From contig JAMPIV010017564.1 in assembly GCA_024509875.1 (NCBI GenBank), positions 62,001-126,000 of the forward strand: a stretch of 64,000 nt of DNA, given 5' to 3'. Under the pieces are notes generated by a model. That model saw only the letters and a program-made list of their open reading frames with translations. It was not told the DNA's origin and searched no databases. Positions 44,821 through 56,500 of this stretch are shown here, piece after piece. The number at the start of each line of letters is the position of its first letter. Position 1 is the stretch's first letter. Position numbers and translations under genes: made by a program. Origin of the DNA: Oreohelix idahoensis (taxonomy: Eukaryota > Mollusca > Gastropoda > Stylommatophora > Oreohelicidae).

Positions 44821-47060
44821 TGTGAATACAGGAGAGATATGGAAATGGCGGCGTTAGCTAAGTCGTGAGGAGACTTTTAGTGGAGTCATTCTCCACCGAA
44901 CACAAAAGAGAACCATAGGTAAATAGATAAGAGATGAAAGCCATGGAGAAATGACGGAGTATTGAGAAGCCACAGGAAGGATGGCACAGACATATAGAAA
45001 GGAGAGTTCTAGAAGGAACGAATGTAGAAGTGAGGAGAGAGATTTTTGTGGCAGTGTCCGAGTCTTAGGAAGACTTTGGGGAGAAATCATATTTTTTTTT
45101 CTCCGTAATACATGAAGAGAAGAGAAATGGGTTAAGAACGTTCCAGGGATGGAACGAAAAACATATAAAACGTTAAGTGCGGTGTTTGCCAGACTACAAA
45201 TGAGAGTCTAATGAGGTAACCCTCACCGAACATATACAGTGGAAATTTAGACACGGGGAGACAGTGTTGTGGAGAAGGAAAGAAAAGGAGGTAGCACACA
45301 GAGAGATTCCAGGGAGGGAAGTGACATTGAGAAGCCAAAAGAAAGTGACAAAAGAAGAAAAGGAGAAGTGAAAAGGCACAGAAACATGAAACAGACATGG
45401 AGTACTGAAGAAACATTGACAAAAAAAGAAATATGGAGAAACCATGAAAGAAAGTGATAATGAGTGGACGTAAATATAGAGTAAAGAGAAAATGGACGTA
45501 AGTGGAAAAGAAAGTCAAATGACAGGTCAGCAGTAGAAAAACACGCAAGTAGGTAAAAGCGACAAAATGGTTTAAGATATGTAGACCCAAGAAGTTGCAA
45601 ATATTTCCACGTAGTAGACCAAGGACGGAAGTCTAGTTAGAAAAGGGTGGACAGGAAGATGGCAATGCAGTGTTGCCATGATAGTTAAATGGCTCACGCC
45701 ATCATAAACTATTTATATACAAAGACATGACAGAAGATATGTTTAGGCTTTATATGAAAGAAGAAAAAGGCCGAACAATTCACACCAGGCGTGAGGTGAC
45801 AGACAATCATAGAAAATGATGCGTTTACACATATGACAATAGGAGTGACTGGATGAGTAAAGGAAAATAAACTTTGTATGGATATGTACAGGGTGGGCAG
45901 AATGTGAGAGCGAATGACAAGGTGAAGAACAGTCAAAAATGTAAAGAGGAATTAAATGTCACTTAAGAAAAGTGACGGGAAAAGAGTAATTCCTTAGTTT
46001 TGGTATCATGCTATGTTGTAACATAAGAAAATAATGACATGTTAAGTGATACGAAAAAAAAATGAAGACCACTAAGGAAGTGGAAAATATAACATGTCAA
46101 AAGTATTTATTTAAAATCATGTGACATGAGCAGATAGGAAAAAGGGAAGATAGTGTTCGTAATTTGAGGTAATCATTTCTCCCAGTGACAGACAGGGGGA
46201 TGGCATTAGAATGAGACTACGACGACTGAATGGCTTACGCAGACATGTCGATGACTGAAACGCTCATGCAGACATGAAAACTGAACATAATAAGAAAGGA
46301 CACAAAGCAGGTTTTGAGTATAGTAAAGTAAAGGTAAAAAGAAAACCACACCAGGTGTGTGATACATTAAAATTGTTAGCAAAATGATGTGCGTGTGAGA
46401 TAGCAGAAGTGAAAGAGTGATTGTCGGGAAATAAACTTGGTCGATTGTGAATGAAAGAAATGGAGAAATATAAATTGTTCTTCATTAGAAGTATGAAAGG
46501 GAAGGAGATGTTGATGAATGTATTTATTGCTAAAAATACGTGACAAGAATGTTCCCAGTACAATAATAATTATGTTGTGTAAAAAGAAATTGTCCATTGG
46601 AGAGATCGAAATTAGTTATGTGTTGAACAAGGGTTGTAACAGCACATTGCTAAGGATTTTTGTATATAAGAAAAATACAATAGTGTTGGTACAACCATGG
46701 AAATAAATTTTTCTCCTACGGATAAGTAATTTATTTTGGAGGGATAAGGAGATAGATGTGGCAGATAAGGGAACGAATAATGAGAATCAGATATAGGAAA
46801 GTCTAGATAGAGTAGAAAAAGGGGATGCGCGAATAAGAATGTGCATGAGAAAATAGGTGAACAAAATACTAGTGAGACACGCTTTCCAGGGAGAGTCAGA
46901 AGCGTGAGTTAAGCAGTGCAGGTCGCACATATACGCGAGAGAGACAAGGGTAGCCATGTTGAAGGCAATAGTTAAGTAGAATGTGTTATGACGTGCCAAG
47001 ATTGTTAGAAGTCCAAGTAACAGCAGTGGTCCACATCAGTGTAAATAAACTATTTTCAGT
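44821..47060 (+). other. Purine-rich stretch, no gene recognised
   Basis: About 2.2 kb with a strong excess of A and G on the plus strand. The long minus-strand frames at 45132-45600 and 46264-46597 are simply the pyrimidine-rich complement (F, L, S, H rich) and lack conserved motifs. The sequence resembles non-coding retroelement interior. Confidence 0.4.
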
Positions 47061-50000
47061 TAACTGTGGCGTTGACTAGTTATTTGGAAGCTCTGTTTGG
47101 CGTTGTGTCATCGCTCGCTGTGTGTGTGACTGTTGTAAAGTAAATTTATTAACCATAAAGTTAATCACCAACGCTTGAGGCAAAGAACCTGGGCATGCAA
47201 CGGCCATGTGAGGTAACCACCTGTTAGCGCAGGCGGTCACAGCTTCTCGCTCGTTTACAGCCAATACCAAGGTGAAAACTCTTTGATATTATCTCCACTG
47301 TACGTGCAACCTTTTCATGTGGCTTTTCTCATAATCCGGAACGTGTTGAATGTTAAGTCATGAGCTCCAGTTTCTCCAGCTTGGCTTGCATTTAAGATCA
47401 TCACATCTGGTCTTAAGCTAAAATGAAGAAGAGCGTAGCATACTGTGCAATTAACTCAGGTCCTGGGCTCTAAAAAGGAATCGTCACGTCCTACACACAT
47501 CAGCCATAGTGAAATCATCCTGCATGCAGACAACCTGGCCAAAGCCAGAGTTAGGTCTGTGTGACGAGTCAATCTCGATCGTTATATTTTCCTGTGATAT
47601 TACTTAATTTTTCTGTAGTCTTCGCTTACATTTTTCTCACCTCTTCCGGTATTAACTGTTTCCGCTTTCATAGTCATAGTTCAGGGTTTTGTTCTCCTAT
47701 TTCTTTTTTCTTTGTCTTTACTCCTTACTAATTACCTTGATCGTTGACTTGTTTTGAAACACAATGACCCCCGTCTGTGCAGGGGAGTGTTGTTTAGGTA
47801 CGGTTAAGTCACTGTTTCTGGTCTGAAGTAGCTAGACAAGTTAAATGAACTACATTTTTTAAAGTGGAAACCGGTGGGCCAATAATTGCCTCAAGTCATG
47901 ATGGTCAGTCTTCTTGTACTGCTACAAAGCGGAACTGGGGATGAGTTGTTAGTTTGCTCATGACGTGTCGCAAGGTGTCAATCTGATTAAAAATTAAGAC
48001 ATGGACAGGTAGATAACGAAAGTATGTTAAAGCACAAAGTGACGTAATTCCTTCTGATCAGACCAGGTGTAATGGATAATTACGATAAGTGACATCTTGT
48101 AAAAGATTATCAGTAGTAGATCTGTGAAGTTGTGCGTTTATGAATATGAAAGGCGAAACGGAGGAGGCAAAACTTTATATGGTCATATAGGTCAACAAAT
48201 AAATGCGTGGATGATATGCAGAAAATAACATTTTATGATGTTTTGTAGAATATTCTAGATTGACGAGGGTAGTGGAGAATAGAGACCCTACCAAAATCAG
48301 ACAAGTTATTTGCCGTTGTTTTGGTATTTAAGATTCAAGTATAGGCTGCTCTTGAATGCACTTCTCGACCACAAAGCAATCTGGGTGGTTCAGCAAACAT
48401 ATTTGTTATGATTTAGCGCCTTGTAAGCCTACTTCACTGACTTCAAATCTTCAAGGAGGAACCATAGACAGCAAGAAACACAGACTATCAGCATCCAAAT
48501 ATAGGACAGGCAAGAGGACCGGACGTGAATTCTGCGATTGGAAGAGACTAAGCACGGAGAAATTATTCTGTGCTTTGAGCTCTAAGATCCTAGTTCAAAT
48601 GTTAAAAGTTAGATACCTAACTCACCTGAAGAGACGGCATCTTTGATCAGTTGCCTAACATTATTCGGATGTTTCCTATGCAAAACGTCTGTGTTTAACT
48701 CGCCCGAAACAAACTTGGTGTAGGTTTAAATATGTATTTTATCATTTAAAATTATCTCTCCACATGGAAATCTACCTTGCCGTTGATTCGAGAGTTTGAG
48801 TGCCCCAATGATCCCGGGAGCTATGCCGACGGCAGTTTTACTCCTGGCAGGGTCACCGAAGCTGGACAGGTCCTTGGTGAGGGGTCAGACTAAATGGGAT
48901 GAGGAGTAGGTGGAACCATATAGGTGTAGATGTGGTACACGCTCTGGTCTGCACCAATTCACCCCTGTGACAAAATGGGGTGACCCCTTCTCATAAGATC
49001 ACTCTTTCACTACGGCTGTATCAGATACATTTTTGTATTGATTGTATTTGCGTGATTTTCCATGGTGGCACCCTTTTCTTTCTGTTTGCTATGTAGCAGA
49101 CAATTTGTTTGTACAAACAATTGACACTCCTAGTTGATGATAAACACATCACATTTGCACGGAGCGGCAGAAAAAATATTAACGACACCCATATTGGCTA
49201 ATCGCGAGTGCAATGGACATTAGACTACAGATTAACACAAAAACTGCTCAGCGCATTTGCTTAATGGCTGATAAGACGAGACTGCGCTCGTCGGAAAGCT
49301 GGTAATACGGAATGACACAGTATGGACAGACAGGAATGATAAGATTACTTTCGATAAAATAATAATTTGTTACATCTGAAACATATTGTCGTACGAGTTT
49401 ACAGATGTGTTGGGGAGTTCGCCTGAAAGGCAATCGGATGTTTTCATACCATATAAGGGAAAGCTGACCTCTACATCACGCTCAGAAACATTTCGAATTT
49501 CACCACAGGACATACGTTTGAAAATGATTGGAGCTTTTGAGTAGCTCCATAAGAAACAGATGCAGAGGTGGGACAGGAATATAACCTGACACGCTTCAGT
49601 GTTAAGACACTGTGATATTCACGCTCACCAAGACACAACCAGACTTGCCAAAAGTTAGAATTCAGAAATTCCATTTAATCAGACCGGACCTTTCATTGGA
49701 GTATTTATCGGGATTTACAAAACAGCCCAGGACATCTCTATCATTTTAAATACCGAAAACCGGAATATTTGAGGAAATTGAACACACGGAGTCAGAAAGG
49801 AAATTAAAGTTAAAATTAACGACCCCAAGAACACGTGTAAGAAGTCTTATTAAGTGCCTCAACTCCATTGATCTGAGCAAAAAGTCTGTGAGTCAGGATT
49901 GGAGTAAGTTGTCATTTTACATTCTATATTTTTCATTACTAACATGTGAACTAATATGTATATATTACCATGTGAATATTAATTTGTGGGAATCGCTAGT

Positions 50001-51507
50001 AGGTGTCCAAGTCATTTGAGGCTGGCAACCTCAGCATATAGAATGATTACTAATGAACCACCACTGAAAGGGCTTCTGACTGCTTTATTGCTAGTTTCTT
50101 ACATAGAACTAAAAGCATAAAGTAGTCTCAAGTTCCCTATGGAGCAGGGAGGGAAAGACGAAATAAATGATGTACATTCTAATTATAATACTTACAGTTT
50201 CAAACCAGTGTAAATGTCTGAGTAAAAATATTCATTTTAAAATTAATGAAAGTTTCAAACTTTTCAATCAGCGTAAATGTAAATGAAAACATATTCAATT
50301 TATATTGTGAATCCTTTTCAGACAGTGGAAATGTAAATGTAAACATATTCTATCTGTACAATTAACCTTTTCATTTAAATGTAAAATAAAGATAACGTTA
50401 TTCAATTTAAATGTAAAGAAAGTTTTCGCTCGAAGGATTAAGTTTAATTCTCATCGTGGGTAAATTCTGAGAAAGATGAGATGGTGGAATAAGAACAGGG
50501 ACTAATAAGTAGGTGTCGAGAAACTCAATACTCAGGAGATCGTTTTGTTTCCATTTCTTATATCATAGTTGTTGGTGGTAGTACCTGTGAGTGTACTAAT
50601 CTCTGGAACAAAGTGAGGGAAGAAGTAGAATGATGTGGAAACGCGAAACCAGCTTGCAGTTACTTCTTGAGTCTACTTGAAACGTGCTGCACCTTTAATC
50701 TTGACCAGAGACGTAAGAACTTTAATGACCTATCTGCACATAACCCATCAGCGAGAGCAGAAACTACTATCGGAAGCTAAGTGAAACAAATAAGCTGCTA
50801 AAGTGAACTTTTTTTCATAAAACCTACTATCATTCAATGATGAACACTGTCAGACAAACTACTTATACTGTGGATTTTAACACATGACAGTCATCTAATG
50901 ATTGGCTCATCATCTAAGGATACGACCACAGCACAAGATAGCTGACAATAATTAACTATAACACCTTTAACAGGTACGTTCCCCTTTTAATAATGCACTG
51001 CACACAATGAAGCCCAACACGGCTCAAAATACATATGAAATATGCACATGCCAAAACAGCTTGCACTACTAGCAACTTAAAAAAAAGTATCATACCCACT
51101 GGTATGGCCATCCTGAATGGACATCACAATGACTTTCACTCACCGGCAAAAACTTATGTACTAGTATTAGGCAAAAAACTAAATCACAACTGACTTAACA
51201 TCACCGATCTACAAAAATACATTAACATTATAGCAAAATGCACTACATCCAAATATCGCATGAAGAAAAGGCAAGCACTAAATCAGAACCACAATGGCAA
51301 ACGCTCTTCAGCAAAACGCTGACAGGGAACAAAACTGCCTCTCCCGGTCGATGGCCAGAAACACAACTAACTTTTTGCGCCAGAATTTGTGCCCACTTAA
51401 TTTCCAGGTCACCTGACCAAACGGGTTTTTATTCTATCAGTGTCGCCCCTCACAGCGTGACCAACTTAATATTTTGTCGAACATATATACTGTGACATCC
51501 AAACCCT
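47061..51507. other. Mostly unassigned DNA
   Basis: No supported gene in 4.4 kb. The frame at 48356-48646 (96 codons) has no recognisable domain. At about 48808-48990 a GC-rich segment (cccgggagctatgccgacgg and aggtccttggtgagg) reminds me of the 5' leaders of Rex1/CR1-like LINEs, but no coding part follows. The region 50210-50420 has loose repeats of gtaaatgtaaatg. This is the longest part of the window without a recognisable transposon and the best place for undetected host exons. Confidence 0.35.
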
Positions 51508-51528
51508 CCCCCCCCCCCCCCCCCCCCC
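51508..51528. repeat. Poly-C run
   Basis: Twenty-one consecutive C bases about 40 bp left of the element 3 target site. Confidence 0.9.
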
Positions 51529-51569
51529 AAGAAAGAAAACGAAGTTTTCTTCCACCGGAAGAGTCACGC

Positions 51570-53078
51570 TGATAAAGTTGATAAAGTTGGATTTTTATTC
51601 CCGTTAATGATATCCACCAAAAGATAGATATAAGTGGATGGAAGCAGACATCATCATCATCAACAGTTGATAAGATCTCTATGGTGTTGTTTGCTCCACT
51701 GTAGTGTATGGAATGTCAACTTGACCTACGCAGTGGTGTGTAGACATGGATTGAGTGTATAATGTGCGAATGATAATAAAGGTTCGTGGTGTTGACAAAA
51801 AATGTTCTTTTCTCACACTCATGTATGGCTGGAAGTCATCGACACCAACGACTGTGTACCTTTTCTAAAGTTTAATTGGACGTACACACTCGACAGCACA
51901 GATAGTGACAAATCACAGGTTGCCATAATACATCATAGTACAGTGGATAAATGGTCTTGCAATGTTACATGGGCACTCATGTAGAATAAGTGTATAATGG
52001 ACTGTCAGTAGCCAAGCACTCAGTATCGCCCATACATATATATCATCTGACTTCACTGACTGAGCACGTCAGCTTATAAACAATATTTCAGATGGCTTCT
52101 AAACCTAATCTCGTCTAGCGACGATTCTTCAACATAATGTTCAGCACATATTTTTCCATATAATAATATTGAACCGCTAGCAATGGGTTCTCATGTGTAG
52201 CAGTGATCTCTGGACTGATCAAGCGATAATACGGGCATCCCTTTTCTCTTCTTGAAAGTCACTACATGTTTTGGTTCCAAGATGGCTTCACTCGTGAGCT
52301 GTCACTCACGTTTGGATACAGATAATGAATCTGTCCTAAAGTTAGTCATTCATAAAACATTTCATTGCTCTGTAGATTTGATCATGAACAATTGACTGCA
52401 ATCTACAGGATATAGTGCTGCTAGGAATCGAAGTCGTTTTCATCGAGTCAAATATATTCTCTTAGACATTCAAATCGTAACTATCGAAAATGGTGGCTTC
52501 GATCGAGAGTTCATAAGAGTATCTTTGATTACCTTGGTATAGGAAATATGAAACTGCCATTCCTTGGCAATACGAATAAACACTGGGGTAAAGCATACAC
52601 GATAGGTTTAGACGACTATCACCTTCCCCACAAATACTGAGATCACTTTTTCCCCGGCGACAGGCCGACATGGAAAACACAGTCCCTATCAGGACGAAGC
52701 CAAATCACACCACACTCTAGCGACACATCCGCCGAATAGCCTTTGACCTCTCTAGAGACAACAGAACATATAGTTCGACTTAGATATGTAAAGATATACA
52801 GATATAAGACAGACTCGTCCTACTCAGACAAACAATACACATAAATTCAGGCCATAGATATTCTGAAGCAAGAACAATCTATTATTACCCAAACAACGAA
52901 TAAATCGCAGTAAAATGGATTTATCCGCGGAGTTTGATCGAAAGAGCCGACACAACTTTCAAGGGAAGTAACTCAATAATGACTTTCCCTTAAGCACTAT
53001 TTTGCTTTCAAAATATTTGCGAAGATAACAAGAATACCAATGTATAATATTGTAAGATATCAAAGACTGCACGTAACA
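51570..53078 (-). repeat. Element 3 left LTR (3' LTR), 1,509 bp
   Basis: On the plus strand it runs from TGATAAAGTTGATAAAG to GCACGTAACA. In the element's orientation it starts TGTTACG and ends with TTTATCA. A minus-strand AATAAA near 51590 lies close to the LTR 3' end. The 72-codon frame at 52462-52680 recurs in the other LTR at 60302 and is not regarded as a gene. Confidence 0.95.
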
Positions 53079-53083
53079 GTCTT

Positions 53084-53100
53084 ACCACACCTCCCGGGAA
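53084..53100 (-). promoter_or_regulatory. Candidate polypurine tract of element 3
   Basis: On the minus strand cccgggaggtgtggtaagac directly precedes the 3' LTR. It is purine-rich but interrupted by T, so this is a weak call based on position. Confidence 0.4.
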
Positions 53101-53558
53101 AAAAAATGGAACTTTTTTTTTTTTGAAATACATCTAGGAGCAACGTACAATAGGCTCACAACGCATGAATAATGCGCAGATGAAAATATCAGGAATACCT
53201 ATAACGCCTAATATGAGGCTAAGTCGACTTATGGAGCGACTGGTGAGAATGTGTCTCATAAACTGAGAGAAATTATTTCTCTACAAGTATATTTTTCCAG
53301 GAAGGTGTCATCAAAGTATAATACAATTCTGGCAATTACACAATGCCTAAAAAATTCATATCATCATTTCGTATTAGATATCTTAAATTTATGATTTATG
53401 AAGAAAAAATCATCAAAGCACAGCGGTGAATAAACATCAATGAACCGCTATGTAGTGATACAATCATTATATTATTAAATTACAAATGTGTATCTATCAT
53501 GATATAGAAAAGGAACTACTATAGAACTAGACATATCAAGAAGTCTAAGCCCTAATAG

Positions 53559-56500
53559 TTATGTGGAATCATGTGGGCATCTTGACAGAATGTCTGCCAT
53601 CACATTATCTGATCCACGAATAGCTCGCACAGAGAAATGAAAAGGTTGAAGAGCAATTGCATATCGAGTAGACCTCGAGCTCTTCAAATTCTTACTCTGT
53701 ATAGCAGTAAGAGCTTTTTGGTCGGTTTCTACTATGAAATGTGCGCCTAGAAGGAATCTCTGTAGTTTGAGGATCGACCAAACCATAGCTAATAGCTCAC
53801 GGTCTAAAACCGAATAATTCCTTTCTGCCGCATTAAGTTTTCTGGAAATATACATTACAGGATGCAGAGTTCCAGAGTACTCTTGCATTAGTGCCGCTCC
53901 AATCCCAGTGGATGAAGCGTCACTACGAAGAACGAATGTCTTATCTTTAGTGGGTAGCACTAAAATAGGTGGTGTTGAAAACAATGTTTTAATCTTATCC
54001 AGAGAGCATTGGCATTCCTGAGACCAGTGGACCACATTAGGCGAACCTTTCTTTAGAAGTGTTGAGAGAGGTGCCATGATAGAGGATAGATTCTGAATGA
54101 ATCTGCCATAAAATTGAATAAGACCTAACAGACTTCTCACCTGTTTTTTAGTCTTAGGGATTGAGATGTTAAGTATCTTACTAGTATTATGGTCCTCTGT
54201 CTTTAGGAAACCATGACCAACTCGGTGGCCTAGGAAAGAAATTTCGCTAAAACCAATATAGGCTTTAGAGGGTTTCGCTGTCAGGTTGTGCTCACGCAAA
54301 GTAGACAGCAATTCATCTAACCCTGAATAGTGATCTTCCCAAGTATCGCTGAAAAGACAGATGTCGTCTAGATATGCAATGACATCTGACCGATAAGATA
54401 GGATTCGGCGCATCATGCGTACGAATGTAGCTGGTGCGTTCATAAGACCGAAAGGCATAAAATTCCATTGGAACAAACCTCTAGGTGTTGAAAAAGCCGT
54501 GAGAGGTTTGGCGCGTTCAGATAAAGGAACTTGCCAATATCCTTTAGACAAATCAAGTTTAGTGAAAAAATGAGATTTGGAGAGTCGAGTAAGTAGCTCT
54601 TCCAGTAAAGGCATAGGTTCGGCATCGAACTTCGTTACTTGATTCAATTTTCGATAGTCAACGCAAAGACGTATGTTATTGTCTTTTTTACGCACAATAA
54701 CCATCGGCGAAGAATATGCAGAGGTGGATGGTTCGATTATTTTCAAATCTATCATCTCATCCAACTCTTTCTCGACCTGTGCTTGAAAATGTATAGGTAT
54801 AGGATAAGGTCTAACCCTAATAGGAGTATGGTCAGTTAGAACAATGTCATGTTGAATGACATTCGTTTGTCCAGGGATGTCAGTGAGTACATCCTGAAAT
54901 GTTTGCAACATAGTTGAAACTTGTCGCTGTTCTCCTAGAGACAAATCAGGAGAGACAGTAACGTTCTTCCATGATTCACTGGAATGAAGTGGGATCATTG
55001 GAAGAGGAAGATTTACATCTGAAAAACTTGTTTCCTCATCCTGTATCACGGACAGTGATGAGTAATGACCATGTTGTACTGGAGAATTGTCCGTTGCTTG
55101 GAAAATGGGTTGCAAATAATCCGGACGTTCATGGAATTCAGTAAGCATATTGATGTGGAAGGTTTTATGCTTCCCATCAATATCGACAATATAGTCGACA
55201 TCGGAAATTTTCGATATTATATCGTACGGACCTTTCCAAGAAATAAGTAATCTGTTTTCCCTACAAGGTAGTAATACAAATGCTTTGTCACCAGGACAAA
55301 GTTGTCGTAAGCATCTCTTCTTATTGGCAAATTGCCTTGCCTTCTGTTTCGCAAATTCAGAAGAAGAAGTTGCTAATTTGCATGCTTCGATAATCTTTTG
55401 TCTCAACGCGATGACATATTCGTAGGATGACTTTGTGTCATCGTCAATATTGTCAGATGTTATGAGATCGTGAAGCAACGACATAGGGCCACGCGGACGC
55501 GCGCCAAAGACGAGTTCAAAGGGAGAAAATCCCGTATGTTCATTGGGTACCTCTCTGTAAGCGAAGAGGGCCGCAGGTAAAACTCTGTCCCAGTCTTGAG
55601 GATGATCCTCAGTTATCTTCCCCAGTAAGTTTTTAAGTGTTCTATTAAGGCGTTCGACCATACCATTAGACATTGGATGGTAGATACTACTTAAAGATCT
55701 ATCTATCTGCAGAGTAGACATTACTTGAGACATGGTATCTGATATTAGTTGGGTGCCATGGTCTGACAATATCTCTCCGGGGAACCCCAGACGAGAAAAT
55801 ATAAGCCAAAGAGCATCTGCAATATCAGCAGTAGTAATGCTCTTCAGAGGAATAGCCTCTGGCCAACGTGTGCACATATCAACACACGTCAAGATAAACT
55901 GATGTCCTCTGGCAGACTTGATCTTAAATGGACCAATAATGTCTATGGCCATTTTTTGAAACGGCCGAATAGGAATGTCCGCCGCCTGAATGGGTGCAGC
56001 ATGCCGTGGACCTTTGGATTTAACTTCCTGACATACTTTACAAGATCGACAATAAATCCGTATGTCCTTGTTTACCAATGGCCAAAAGAAAGCCGCAAGG
56101 ACTCTTGACTTAGTACGGGAAAAACCCATGTGTCCAGCACACTGAGAGTCGTGAGCGTGCTGCAAAATTTTAACTCTCAAATTCTTGGGAACCAGGATTT
56201 GAGAATGACTTGACGTAATGGAGTCTTGAACCATACGTACAAGTACGCCATTCTTCTTTGTAATCCACGATTTACGACTTGTGTCTTTATTCGGATCACC
56301 TTTAGTTGCAAGAATGAAGAATTTCTTCAGAGTGGGATCATCTTCTTGCTGTTTTATAAACGAGTCACGAGAAATTACCAAGGGATTATCTTGGTTATGC
56401 ACTTCATTATCTTCAGTAGATGAAGTTTGAGGCATATTAAGAGCCTGAGCTCTAGTGACTACAGCGTTAGCAATCTGCATGTTTTGCCTTTCCCACGTGG

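Noticed and set aside
45132..45600. Minus-strand hydrophobic frames that look like membrane proteins
   Set aside because: They are the complement of a purine-rich tract, with F/L/S bias and no conserved pattern or start context.
48356..48646. 96-codon frame as a host gene
   Set aside because: No domain or splice context recognised. Kept only as part of the unassigned region.
52462..52680. 72-codon frame present in both element 3 LTRs
   Set aside because: The LTRs are almost identical, so the frame is conserved by descent only. No domain seen.
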